Source of the DNA: Streptomyces liliifuscus
GTDB lineage: Bacteria; Actinomycetota; Actinomycetes; Streptomycetales; Streptomycetaceae
Assembly: GCF_016598615.1 (NCBI RefSeq)
Contig: NZ_CP066831.1
Coordinates: 9,486,001 to 9,550,000 of the forward strand
DNA: 64,000 bases
Direction: 5' to 3'
Shown: one piece after another, positions 41,589 through 50,566 of the stretch
Layout: each line of letters starts with the position of its first letter
Position numbering within the stretch: the first letter of the stretch is position 1
Translations under genes and position numbers: made by a program
Notes under the pieces: model-generated
What the model saw: only the letters and a program-made list of their open reading frames with translations
Databases searched by the model: none
What the model was told of the DNA's origin: nothing

Positions 41589-43058
41589 GTGCCGCCGTCT
41601 GTACCGTCCCCGCGACGCGTCGCACGCATACTGCGTACCTCACTGTTCGCGCAGGTCGCCTGCGCGCTCGTACTCGGAATCGTCGTCGGGAGGTTGTGGC
41701 CGGACACGGCCACGACCTTCCAGCCGCTCGGCGACGGTTTCGTGCGCCTCATCAAGACGGTGATCTCACCGCTCGTGTTCTGTGTGGTCGTCGTCGGCAT
41801 CGCCAAGGCCGGCAACCTGAAGGCCTTCGGGCGGATCGGGCTCAAGGCCCTGATCTGGTTCGAGATCGCCTCCACGGCCGCGCTGCTCATCGGTCTGATC
41901 GCCGCCAACGTCTTCGCCCCCGGGTCGGGCATGAACGTCGACCCGTCGAAGCTCGACGCCTCGGCGGTCGACGACAAGACCGCAGGCGGCGCGTTGCCGT
42001 CGACCACCGAGTTCGTCCTCAACGCGCTGCCGCAGAGCGCGGTCGGTGCCTTCGCCGAGAACTCGCTGCTGCAGGTCCTGGTGCTGGCCTGTCTCACGGG
42101 CGCGGCGCTGCTCCACCTCGGCCACACCAAGGTTCCCGCGATCCTGCCCGCCATCGAGCAGGCCCAGGAGATCATCTTCGCGATCGTCGGCTTCGTCATG
42201 AAGCTCGCCCCGCTCGCCGTCTTCGGCGCGATGGTCCACCTGGTCGGGGAGTACGGCCTCGGGGTCATGGAGACGTACGGCAAGCTCATCGTGCTCTGCT
42301 ACGCGGTGGCGGCGCTCTTCCTCGTGCTGCTCGGGGTCGCGTTGAAGCTGGTCACCGGGCTGAGCCTGTGGAAGTTCGTCCGCTACACGCGTGCGGAGCT
42401 GCTCCTCGCGCTCGGCACCGCGTCCAGCGAGACGGTCATGCCCCGCATGATGCAGAAGTTGCGCCAGGCGGGTGCCCGTGACGACGCGGTGGGTCTGGTG
42501 CTGCCGACGGGGTACTCCTTCAACCTCGACGGAGCCTCGATCTACCTCTCCGTAGGCACGCTGTTCATCGCGCAGGCCGTGGGCGTCGACCTCTCCCTGA
42601 GTCAGCAGGTCACCGTGATCCTGGTGCTCATGCTCACCAGCAAGGGCATGGCCGGTATCCCGGGTTCGGCCTTCCTCGCCCTGTCGGCGACCGCCTCCGC
42701 GCTCGGCGCCATCCCCGCCGGGGCCGTCGCCCTGCTGCTCGGCGTCGACCGCATCATGGACTCGATGCGCGTCGTCACCAACCTGCTCGGCAACTGCGTC
42801 GCCGTCTTCGCGGTCTCCCGCTGGGAGGGCGCGCTGGACATGGACCGGGCGAAGAAGATGCTCGACGGCGAGATCGCGTTCGTGGAGGAGGACGTGACGC
42901 CCGCGGGCAGCGACCCGAAGGCGGAAGCGCCCGCGCAGACCGCCCACACTGAGCCGGCGGGCGTTACGGGCAAGGGCGAGGAGCCCGCCGGCGCGGCGGA
43001 GCAACCCGCCGAGGCCAAGGCCTCGTTGGCCAAGGAGCCCGCAGGCGAGGTGAGTTGA
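41589..43058 (+). CDS. dctA: C4-dicarboxylate/cation symporter DctA
   Basis: 489 aa, GTG start with GGAGGAG upstream. Eight helices and two hairpins of the DAACS fold; ASSETVMPRMMQKL (hairpin 1), PTGYSFNLDGASIYL (helix 7) and SKGMAGIPGSAFL (hairpin 2) are all present. Imports succinate, malate or fumarate with protons or sodium. The last 65 residues are an Ala/Glu/Pro-rich disordered tail not usual in DctA. Confidence 0.93.
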   Translation: MPPSVPSPRRVARILRTSLFAQVACALVLGIVVGRLWPDTATTFQPLGDGFVRLIKTVISPLVFCVVVVGIAKAGNLKAFGRIGLKALIWFEIASTAALLIGLIAANVFAPGSGMNVDPSKLDASAVDDKTAGGALPSTTEFVLNALPQSAVGAFAENSLLQVLVLACLTGAALLHLGHTKVPAILPAIEQAQEIIFAIVGFVMKLAPLAVFGAMVHLVGEYGLGVMETYGKLIVLCYAVAALFLVLLGVALKLVTGLSLWKFVRYTRAELLLALGTASSETVMPRMMQKLRQAGARDDAVGLVLPTGYSFNLDGASIYLSVGTLFIAQAVGVDLSLSQQVTVILVLMLTSKGMAGIPGSAFLALSATASALGAIPAGAVALLLGVDRIMDSMRVVTNLLGNCVAVFAVSRWEGALDMDRAKKMLDGEIAFVEEDVTPAGSDPKAEAPAQTAHTEPAGVTGKGEEPAGAAEQPAEAKASLAKEPAGEVS

Positions 43059-43063
43059 GCGCC

Positions 43064-43096
43064 GGGGCCCGGCGCATCCGCTCGACGCCGGGCCCC
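43064..43096. terminator. Terminator between dctA and GH109 gene
   Basis: Perfect 11-bp stem GGGGCCCGGCG (43064-43074) with CGCCGGGCCCC (43086-43096) in the 49-base space between convergent genes. Confidence 0.8.
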
Positions 43097-43107
43097 GCGC
43101 CTCCCCC

Positions 43108-44589
43108 TCACCCCTGAGGCTTCTGCGAGTCCACCCCCGTCCGCTCCTTCTTCCACAGCCCGCGCGTGAAGTCCGGGATCGCCTGGGGCGCCCCGTGCGC
43201 CTTGATCGAGGCATGGCTCAGTGGCACCGGCGCGGTCCAGGTGGCGGCGTCGTACACGTCGAAGTCCGGTACGAGCCCAAGTCGCATGCACTGCATCAGC
43301 CGGAACAGCATGATGTAGTCCATCCCGCCGTGTCCGCCGGGCGGGTTGGAGTGCTCCTTCCACAGCCAGTGGTCCCAGTCCGCGTACGCCCCGAAGTCAC
43401 CCCAGGCGTCATCTGTGTGGTCCGGCTCTATGTAAATTCGCTCCGGGTAGTCCTCGAAGACACCCTTCGTGCCGCCGAGGCTGTTGATCCGCGAGTAGGG
43501 ATGTGGCGTCGACACATCGTGTTCGAGCCGGATCACCCGTCCCTTCGCGGTCTGTACGAGGCTGATGGTCCGGTCGCTCTCGATGTACGTCTCCTTCCAG
43601 CTCGGGTCGCCCGGCGGCATGTTCGCCGCGCGGTACTCGGCAAGTCCGAGTGAGGGCGTGCCGAAGCTGGAGATGTGGGTGACGCGGTCGCCGCGGTTGA
43701 CGTCCATGTAGTTGGCGACGGGCCCGAAGCCGTGGTTCGGGTAGAGGTCGCCGCGCAGCCGGGTGTGCCAGAGTCGCCGCCAGGGGCCCTCGTAGTAGTC
43801 CGGGTCGAACATCAGGCCGCGCAGGTCGTGGTTGTAGGCGCCGGCGCCGTGCAGCAGCCGGCCGAACTTCCCGGCGTGCGCCATGCGCAGGACCCGCATC
43901 TCGTTCCTGCCGTAGCAGCAGTTCTCCAGTTGCATGCAGTGTCTGCGGGTGCGCTCGGAGAGGTCGACCAGTTCCCAGAGCTGGTCGAGCCGCATCGCGA
44001 TCGGACACTCCACGCCGACGTGCTTGCCGCTGAGCATCGCCGTCTTCGCCATCTCGAAGTGCCAGTCCCAGGGCGTCGCCACGTACACGAAGTCGAGGTC
44101 GCCGCGCTCGCACAGACCGACGAAGTCGTGATCACCCTTCGTGTACGTCGCCGGGGCGGGCTGTCCCGCGGCCACCACCTTGGCCGCGGCGCTCGCGGTC
44201 TTGTCCTTGACCGGGTCGCACAGCGCGACGACGCGGACCCCGTCGAGGGCGAGGAACAGGTCGATCATGCCGTTGCCGCGGTTGCCGAGCCCGATGATCC
44301 CCACCCGTACCGTGCCGCGCCCCTCGAAGGGCACGCCGATCATGGTTCTGCCCTTCGCGGCGGGCACGGCGGCCTCGGCTTCCGCCGCTGCTCCAGGTGC
44401 GCCTTCCGCCCCTGCCCCGGGTGCGGCCTCCGCCGCCGTCCCGGGCTCGGCCGCGTGAGCGGTGCCCCCACCCGCGAGCGCGCCGATTCCCAGACCCGCT
44501 CCGGCGGCTCCGGCCGTGCGCAGGACCGAGCGTCGGGAGTAGCCCTCGGGGTTCTCGTCAGGTTCCGGTGTCGCGTGCTCGTCGTGCAT
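43108..44589 (-). CDS. Tat-exported Gfo/Idh/MocA-type GH109 alpha-N-acetylgalactosaminidase-like enzyme
   Basis: 493 aa. Twin-arginine signal YSRRSVLRTAGAAGAG at residues 17-32. Rossmann motif VGIIGLGNRGNGM binds NAD. GKHVGVECPIAMRLDQLWEL and NPPGGHGGMDYIML match GH109 glycosidases, which use NAD in a redox-elimination mechanism. GAGGAGG lies 5 bases before ATG 44589. Predicted to remove alpha-GalNAc outside the cell. The Ala/Glu-rich linker after the signal is unusually long. Confidence 0.85.
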   Translation of the reverse strand: MHDEHATPEPDENPEGYSRRSVLRTAGAAGAGLGIGALAGGGTAHAAEPGTAAEAAPGAGAEGAPGAAAEAEAAVPAAKGRTMIGVPFEGRGTVRVGIIGLGNRGNGMIDLFLALDGVRVVALCDPVKDKTASAAAKVVAAGQPAPATYTKGDHDFVGLCERGDLDFVYVATPWDWHFEMAKTAMLSGKHVGVECPIAMRLDQLWELVDLSERTRRHCMQLENCCYGRNEMRVLRMAHAGKFGRLLHGAGAYNHDLRGLMFDPDYYEGPWRRLWHTRLRGDLYPNHGFGPVANYMDVNRGDRVTHISSFGTPSLGLAEYRAANMPPGDPSWKETYIESDRTISLVQTAKGRVIRLEHDVSTPHPYSRINSLGGTKGVFEDYPERIYIEPDHTDDAWGDFGAYADWDHWLWKEHSNPPGGHGGMDYIMLFRLMQCMRLGLVPDFDVYDAATWTAPVPLSHASIKAHGAPQAIPDFTRGLWKKERTGVDSQKPQG

Positions 44590-44718
44590 CGGACCTCCTC
44601 GGTGGGTGAGCGCGGGTTCGGCGCGCTGTCACCCTCCTAGGGGGCGGACCGGGTCGCAAGGGGCCGAAGTGGCCAGGGAGTTGGACTTCCGGGACTCGGT
44701 CTTTGGACTTCCGTGCAC

Positions 44719-44758
44719 GTGGGTGTGTGGGTGTGTGGGTGCGTGGGTGTGTGGGTGG
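44719..44758. repeat. Short tandem repeat (GTGGGTGN)x5
   Basis: Five contiguous 8-base units GTGGGTGT/C/G from 44719 to 44758 in the 249-base gap between the GH109 gene (start at 44589) and the MarR gene end (44839). No gene supported in the gap. Five GGG runs make quadruplex formation possible. Confidence 0.8.
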
Positions 44759-44838
44759 CGCGGAGCCGGCCCCGACCCGGTCCGCGGTGGAAGCGGGTCT
44801 CTCACTCCTGTCGGCTGCCCCCGCCGGCACCGGGGCGT

Positions 44839-45303
44839 TCAGCAGTCGCGCCTCGGCGCCTCCACCGCGCCCATTCCGTCCACCAGCGTGTTCAGCAGCC
44901 CTCCGAGCACCTTGCGCTGGTCGTCCGACAGTGGCGCCAGGATGTCCTCCGCCGCGGTCCGCCGCGCGGCGCGCAGCTCGCGCAGAGCCCCCCGGCCGTC
45001 GTCCGTCAGCTCGATACGGATCACCCGGCGGTTGGTGGGGTCCGGTACGCGACGCACCTTGCCGCTCGCCTCCAGACCGTCGACCAGTGTCGTCACGGCC
45101 CGGGGCACCACCTCCAGCCGCTCGGCCAGGTCGGCCATGCGCGGCGGCGAGCCGTAGTGCGCGAGGGTGCGCAGAAGCCGGGACTGGGCCGGAGTGATAC
45201 CGAGCCCGCGCTTCTCCAGCTGACGCTTCTGGATGCGGTGCACACGGCGGGTCAACCGCAGCAACTGCTCGGCGAGCAGGCCGTCGGCGTCGGGGGTGTC
45301 CAT
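44839..45303 (-). CDS. MarR-family transcriptional regulator
   Basis: 154 aa. Winged helix at about residues 36-105: ITPAQSRLLRTLAHYG, MADLAERLEVVPRAVTTLVDGL (recognition), and DPTNRRVIRIELTDDGR (wing). Divergent from an ABC exporter with a TCATTGT-N11-ACAATGA dyad in the shared promoter, so it likely represses itself and the exporter until a ligand binds. Confidence 0.9.
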   Translation of the reverse strand: MDTPDADGLLAEQLLRLTRRVHRIQKRQLEKRGLGITPAQSRLLRTLAHYGSPPRMADLAERLEVVPRAVTTLVDGLEASGKVRRVPDPTNRRVIRIELTDDGRGALRELRAARRTAAEDILAPLSDDQRKVLGGLLNTLVDGMGAVEAPRRDC

Positions 45304-45328
45304 GACGGGAACAATATCAGGACCTCGT

Positions 45329-45353
45329 TCATTGTGAGTATAGGTAACAATGA
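45329..45353. promoter_or_regulatory. Candidate MarR operator
   Basis: TCATTGT (45329-45335) and ACAATGA (45347-45353), 11-base spacer that contains TATAGGT (a possible -10). Located between divergent marR-like and ABC genes. Confidence 0.55.
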
Positions 45354-45398
45354 GCTATGCTCCGTCAGTCATCGTTCTCTCACCCTCCGTAGGAGCCC

Positions 45399-47198
45399 AT
45401 GCCCCGCGACGACATCAAATGGACACCGCCACCTGTCGAGGACGGACAGCCCCGGCAGGTGCGCCGCATTCTCAAGCTCTTCCGTCCCTACCGCGGCCGA
45501 CTGGCCGTCGTAGGCCTCCTCGTGGGCGCCGCGTCCCTGGTCTCGGTCGCCACGCCCTTCCTCCTCAAGGAGATCCTCGACACCGCGATCCCGCAGGGCC
45601 GCACGGGCCTGCTGAGCCTGCTCGCGCTCGGCATGATCCTCAGCGCCGTCCTCGGCGGTGTCTTCGGAGTCCTGCAGACCCTCATCTCCACGACGGTCGG
45701 CCAGCGCGTCATGCACGACCTGCGCACCGCCGTCTACGGCCGGCTGCAGCGCATGTCGCTCGCCTTCTTCACCAGGACGCGGACCGGCGAGGTCCAGTCG
45801 CGCATCGCGAACGACATCGGCGGCATGCAGGCGACGGTCACCTCGACCGCCACCTCGCTCGTCTCGAACCTCACCAGCGTCATCGCCACGATCGTCGCGA
45901 TGGTCGCCCTGGACTGGCGGCTGACCGTCGTCTCGCTGCTCCTGCTGCCGGTGTTCGTGTGGATCAGCCGCCGCGTCGGCAACGAACGCAAGAAGATCAC
46001 CACCGAGCGCCAGAAGCAGATGGCCGCCATGGCCGCCACCGTCACCGAGTCGCTCTCCGTCAGCGGCATCCTGCTCGGCCGCACGATGGGCCGCTCGGAC
46101 TCGCTCACCCGCTCCTTCGCCGACGAGTCCGAGGGCCTCGTCGACCTGGAGGTCCGGTCGAACATGGCGGGCCGCTGGCGGATGGCCGTCATCGGGATCG
46201 TCATGGCCGCCATGCCGGCAGTCATCTACTGGACCGCGGGCATAGCCCTCCAGTTCGGCGGGCCCGCCATCTCCATCGGGACGCTCGTCGCCTTCGTCTC
46301 GCTCCAGCAGGGCCTCTTCCGGCCGACCGTGAGCCTGCTCTCCACCGGCGTCCAGATACAGACCTCGCTCGCCCTGTTCCAGCGCATCTTCGAGTACCTC
46401 GACCTGCCGATCGACATCACCGAGCCCGAGGACCCGATCCACCTCGACCAGGTCAAGGGCGAGGTGCGCTTCGAGGACGTGGAGTTCCGCTACGACGACA
46501 AGAGCGGCCCCATCCTCGACGGCATCGACATCACCGTGCCCGTGGGCGGCAGCCTCGCCGTCGTCGGCGCGACCGGTGCGGGCAAGTCCACGCTCAGCTA
46601 TCTGGTGCCGCGTCTGTACGACGTCACGGGCGGCCGCGTCACGCTCGACGGGGTGGATGTGCGCGACCTGGACTTCGACACCCTCGCCCGCGGGATCGGC
46701 GTCGTCTCCCAGGAGACGTACCTCTTCCACGCCACGGTCGCCGAGAACCTGCGGTTCGCCAAGCCGGACGCCACCGACGAGCAGCTGTACGCGGCCGCGA
46801 AGGCCGCGCAGATCCACGATCACATCGCGTCGCTGCCCGACGGGTACGACACGGTGGTGGGGGAGCGCGGACACCGGTTCTCCGGCGGCGAGAAGCAGCG
46901 CCTGGCCATCGCCCGCACCATCCTGAGGGACCCGCCGGTCCTGATTCTCGACGAGGCGACCAGCGCCCTGGACACCCGCACCGAGCTCGCAGTTCAGGAG
47001 GCCATCGACGCCCTGTCGGCCAACCGGACCACCCTCACCATCGCGCACCGGCTGTCCACCATTCGGGGCGCCGACCAGATCGTGGTCCTCGACGGTGGGC
47101 GTCCGGTCGAACGGGGCACGCACGAGGAGCTGTTGGGGCGCGAGGGCCGCTACGCCGCACTGGTCCGCAGAGACGCCCAACTGGAGCCAACAAGATGA
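45399..47198 (+). CDS. ABC multidrug-type exporter (homodimer-type, fused MSD-NBD)
   Basis: 599 aa, GTAGGAGCCC upstream. Six membrane helices (residues 35-320), then an ATPase domain with GATGAGKST, FSGGEKQRLAIARTIL, VLILDEATSALD and AHRLST, all canonical. Each of these complete half-transporters can work as a homodimer. Control by the divergent MarR gene suggests efflux of a toxic compound; substrate unknown. Confidence 0.92.
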   Translation: MPRDDIKWTPPPVEDGQPRQVRRILKLFRPYRGRLAVVGLLVGAASLVSVATPFLLKEILDTAIPQGRTGLLSLLALGMILSAVLGGVFGVLQTLISTTVGQRVMHDLRTAVYGRLQRMSLAFFTRTRTGEVQSRIANDIGGMQATVTSTATSLVSNLTSVIATIVAMVALDWRLTVVSLLLLPVFVWISRRVGNERKKITTERQKQMAAMAATVTESLSVSGILLGRTMGRSDSLTRSFADESEGLVDLEVRSNMAGRWRMAVIGIVMAAMPAVIYWTAGIALQFGGPAISIGTLVAFVSLQQGLFRPTVSLLSTGVQIQTSLALFQRIFEYLDLPIDITEPEDPIHLDQVKGEVRFEDVEFRYDDKSGPILDGIDITVPVGGSLAVVGATGAGKSTLSYLVPRLYDVTGGRVTLDGVDVRDLDFDTLARGIGVVSQETYLFHATVAENLRFAKPDATDEQLYAAAKAAQIHDHIASLPDGYDTVVGERGHRFSGGEKQRLAIARTILRDPPVLILDEATSALDTRTELAVQEAIDALSANRTTLTIAHRLSTIRGADQIVVLDGGRPVERGTHEELLGREGRYAALVRRDAQLEPTR

Positions 47199-47241
47199 AG
47201 ATATGTCGAGTTTATGGCGGTATGCGGGTTACCGTGCCCGC

Positions 47242-48087
47242 ATGCAGATCTATACGCCGCCCAGTCGGCCACGGAGAACGATTCGACTGACGAGCCGGGG
47301 CCGGACCGCCCTCATCGTGACCGGCGCCGTCGTGGCGGCCACCGCCGTGGCGGTGCCGCTGCTGAGCACGGACGAGAAGAAGGAGCCCCTCGCCCTGGTG
47401 ATCCCGGAGGGCTGGCGTGCGGGCCAGGTCTACGAGGCCGTCGACAAGGTCCTCGCCCTGCCCGGGGGCACCACGAAGAAGTCCCTGGAGAAGGCGAACC
47501 TCAAGCTTCCGAACGACGCGAGCGGCAACCCCGAGGGGTATCTGTTCCCGGCCACGTATCCGATCGACAAGAAGTCGACCCCGGTGTCCCTGCTCACCTA
47601 CATGGTCGACACGGCGAACAAGCGGTTCGGTGGCGGGACGGTCACGGCCGGGGCCGAGCGGAACGCGATGAACGTCTATCAGACCGTCACCGTGGCGAGC
47701 ATGGTCCAGGCCGAGGCGGCCACCAAGAAGGACATGGGCAGGGTGGCCCGCGTGATCTACAACCGGCTCGACCGGGGCATGCCCCTGCAGATGGACTCCA
47801 CCATCAACTACGCGCTGAACCGCAGCACCCTGCGCACCAGCGAGAACGACACGCGGCTCAACAGCCCGTACAACACGTACGTACGGATGGGGCTGCCGCC
47901 CTCGCCCATCGCCAACCCCGGCGAGGAGGCGATGCGCGCCGCGGTCGCTCCACCGCAGGGCGACTGGCTCTACTTCGTCACGGTCAAGCCCGGCGACACG
48001 CGTTTCACCGCCGACTACGAGGAGCACCGGAGGAACGTCGCGGAGTTCAACCGCGCCAACAAGAGCGCGTCACCGAAGTCCGGCTGA
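47242..48087 (+). CDS. MltG/YceG-like endolytic transglycosylase domain protein
   Basis: 281 aa from ATG 47242; ATG 47203 would add 13 residues. One membrane helix (about residues 22-40), then the YceG fold with VTVASMVQAEAATKKDMGRVA, where Glu is the catalytic residue, and YNRLDRGMPLQMDSTINYAL. It cuts nascent glycan strands outside the membrane. Shorter than canonical MltG and not in the usual cell-division gene neighbourhood, so probably a paralogue. Confidence 0.78.
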   Translation: MQIYTPPSRPRRTIRLTSRGRTALIVTGAVVAATAVAVPLLSTDEKKEPLALVIPEGWRAGQVYEAVDKVLALPGGTTKKSLEKANLKLPNDASGNPEGYLFPATYPIDKKSTPVSLLTYMVDTANKRFGGGTVTAGAERNAMNVYQTVTVASMVQAEAATKKDMGRVARVIYNRLDRGMPLQMDSTINYALNRSTLRTSENDTRLNSPYNTYVRMGLPPSPIANPGEEAMRAAVAPPQGDWLYFVTVKPGDTRFTADYEEHRRNVAEFNRANKSASPKSG

Positions 48088-48089
48088 CC

Positions 48090-49268
48090 TCATCCCACCG
48101 GCGCGACGTTCGGCGCACCCACCGGCGCATCCTTCGGCGCGCCCAGCGGCGCGACGTCCGGCGCACCCGTCGGGGCGGCGTTCGCGTCGGCCGCCAGCAG
48201 TCGCCTGATGTCCCGCACCGCCGCGCGCCCGGCGCGGTTGGCTCCGATGGTGCTGGCCGACGGCCCGTACCCGACCAGATGGATCCGCGGATCGGCGACC
48301 GCGCGGGTTCCCTCGACACGGATGCCGCCGCCGGGCTCGCGCAGCCGCAGTGGCGCCAGATGGTCGATCGCGGCGCGGAAACCGGTCGCCCACAGAATGA
48401 CGTCGGCGGCCACGCGACGCCCGTCGTCCCACTCCAGGCCGTCCGGAGTGATCCGGTCGAACATCGGCAGCCGGTCCAGGACGCCGTCGTCGATGCCCTG
48501 CCGGATCGCGTCGTTGAGCGGCAGCCCGGTCACCGACACGACACTCTTCGGCGGCAGCCCCTGACGGACCCGTTCCTCCACCATTGCGACCACTTCCCGG
48601 CCCACGTCCTCGGTGAACGGACCCTCGCGGAACACCGGCGGCCGCCGCGTCACCCAGGTGGTCCCGGCCGCGTACGGGGCGATCTCCAGCAGATGCTGCG
48701 TACCGGACGCGCCCCCGCCGACCACGACGACCCGCTGCCCGGCGAACTCCTCGGGACCCGGGTACTGGGCCGTGTGCAACTGCCGCCCCCGGAAGGTCTC
48801 CTGCCCGGGGTAGCGCGGCCAGAACGGCTGGTCCCAGGTGCCCGTCGCATTGATCAGCGCCCGCGTCGACCACGTACCGTCGGAGGTCTCGACCAGCAGT
48901 CGGCCCCCCTCGCCCTCGCGCACGGCCTTCACATCGACCGGCCGCCGCACGCGCAGATCGAAGGTGCGCTCGTAGGTGTCGAAGTACTCCGCGATGACCT
49001 CGGAGGACGGCCGTGCGGGATCCGCGTCCGCCAGCTCCATGCCCGGCAGGGAGTGCATCCCGTGCACCTTGCCGTACGTGAGGGACGGCCACCGGAACTG
49101 CCATGCCCCGCCCGCCCGCGGGGCGTGGTCCAGGACCACGAAGTCCCGCTCCGGCTCGAAGCCGGTGCGCCGCAGGTGATAGGCGCTGGACAGTCCGGCC
49201 TGCCCGGCGCCGACCACGACGACATCGACTTCCCGCACTGCCCCCGCCTGCGCTCCGGTGTTGTTCAC
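48090..49268 (-). CDS. FAD-dependent NAD(P)-binding monooxygenase/oxidoreductase
   Basis: 392 aa, GTG start. FAD motif VVVVGAGQAGLSSAYHL at residue 16 and a second nucleotide motif VVVVGGGASGTQHLL at about 185; NATGTWDQPF follows the Baeyer-Villiger/FMO pattern. Soluble. The C-terminal 27 residues are a proline/alanine repeat built on GAPxxAP. It may oxidise an organosulfur or amine substrate; placed after ssuD but 142 bases apart, so cotranscription is uncertain. Confidence 0.8.
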   Translation of the reverse strand: MNNTGAQAGAVREVDVVVVGAGQAGLSSAYHLRRTGFEPERDFVVLDHAPRAGGAWQFRWPSLTYGKVHGMHSLPGMELADADPARPSSEVIAEYFDTYERTFDLRVRRPVDVKAVREGEGGRLLVETSDGTWSTRALINATGTWDQPFWPRYPGQETFRGRQLHTAQYPGPEEFAGQRVVVVGGGASGTQHLLEIAPYAAGTTWVTRRPPVFREGPFTEDVGREVVAMVEERVRQGLPPKSVVSVTGLPLNDAIRQGIDDGVLDRLPMFDRITPDGLEWDDGRRVAADVILWATGFRAAIDHLAPLRLREPGGGIRVEGTRAVADPRIHLVGYGPSASTIGANRAGRAAVRDIRRLLAADANAAPTGAPDVAPLGAPKDAPVGAPNVAPVG

Positions 49269-49410
49269 GCTTCTACTAACTCCACCGAGGGCATGGATCT
49301 TCCCGCGCCCGCGCCCCTTCGGGGGCGCCGGGAACCGCGCGACGAGTCACGGACGCCCGGCAGGTGAGGAACGGCCCGCACACAGCTACCGGCGCTTCCG
49401 GGCGGAGCGC

Positions 49411-50562
49411 TCAGCGACCACTGGCAACCAGAATCGGCGCCCCGGAAGCCGGAACACGCGACAACAGCCCCCGCACGGCCAGCTCGGGAATCACCCCCTC
49501 CCCGAACCAGTACGCCTCCTCCAGATGCGGATACCCGGACAGCACGAAGTGCTCGACGCCCAGCGAGTGGTACTCCTCGATCCGGTCGGCGACCTGGGCA
49601 TGGCTGCCGACCAGCGCGGTGCCGGCGCCCCCGCGCACGAGACCCACGCCCGCCCACAGGTTCGGGGAGATCTCCAGCCGGTCGGAGGAGCCGCCGTGCA
49701 GCGCGAGCATGCGCTGCTGGCCGACGGACTCGCTGCGGCCGAGCGCCGCCTGTGCGGCGGCGATGGACTCCGGATCGAGGTCGTCGAGCAGACGACCCGC
49801 AGTCCGCCACGCCTCGGCCGACGAGTCCCGCGAGATGGTGTGCAGCCGGATGCCGAAGCGGACCGTACGCCCCTCGCGCTCGGCGAGCGAGCGGATCCAG
49901 TCGATCTTCTCCTTGACCTGCTCCGGGGGCTCGCCCCAGGTCAGATACACATCCGCGTGCCGCGCCGCGACCGGCCCCGCGGCAGCCGAGGAACCGCCGA
50001 AGAAGATCTCCGGCAGCGGATCCGGCGGCAGTGCGGTCAGCCCGCCCTCGACCTGGTAATGCGCCCCGTCGAAGTCGTACGGCTGCCCGCGCCACACCCC
50101 TCGTACGACGGACAGGAACTCGTCCGTACGCGCGTACCGCTGGTCGTGACCGAGTCGGTCGCCGAAGCGGCGTTGCTCGGTGGAGTCGCCGCCGGTGACG
50201 ACGTTCAGGAGCAGCCGGCCCCGGGTGATGCGCTGGTACGTGGCGGCCATCTGGGCGGCGAGCGTCGGCGAGATGACACCGGGCCGGAACGCGACCAGGA
50301 ACTTCAGCCGCTCGGTGTGCTGGGCCAGCGCCACCGTCGTCAGCCAGGCGTCCTCGCACCACGTACCGGTCGGCGTGAGCACCGCCTCGAAGCCCAACTG
50401 CTCGGCTGCCTTGGCTATTTGGGCCAGGTACTCGATGTCGGGCGCACGCACCCCGCTGACCGGCCGGGTGCGGTCGACGGGGTTGGCCGCGTAGGCGTGC
50501 CGGTCCACCAGCGTGCGGCCGTCGCCACCCGTCGGCAGGAACCAGTGCAGATGTACGGTCAT
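49411..50562 (-). CDS. ssuD: FMNH2-dependent alkanesulfonate monooxygenase
   Basis: 383 aa luciferase-like flavoenzyme. HWFLPTGGDGR at the start, VAFRPGVISPTLAAQMAAT, and LNVVTGGDSTEQRRFGD are typical of SsuD. It desulfonates alkanesulfonates to aldehyde and sulfite using reduced FMN; no flavin reductase gene (ssuE) lies beside it. Last gene of the ssu operon on the minus strand, 4 bases after ssuA. Confidence 0.93.
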   Translation of the reverse strand: MTVHLHWFLPTGGDGRTLVDRHAYAANPVDRTRPVSGVRAPDIEYLAQIAKAAEQLGFEAVLTPTGTWCEDAWLTTVALAQHTERLKFLVAFRPGVISPTLAAQMAATYQRITRGRLLLNVVTGGDSTEQRRFGDRLGHDQRYARTDEFLSVVRGVWRGQPYDFDGAHYQVEGGLTALPPDPLPEIFFGGSSAAAGPVAARHADVYLTWGEPPEQVKEKIDWIRSLAEREGRTVRFGIRLHTISRDSSAEAWRTAGRLLDDLDPESIAAAQAALGRSESVGQQRMLALHGGSSDRLEISPNLWAGVGLVRGGAGTALVGSHAQVADRIEEYHSLGVEHFVLSGYPHLEEAYWFGEGVIPELAVRGLLSRVPASGAPILVASGR

Positions 50563-50566
50563 GACG

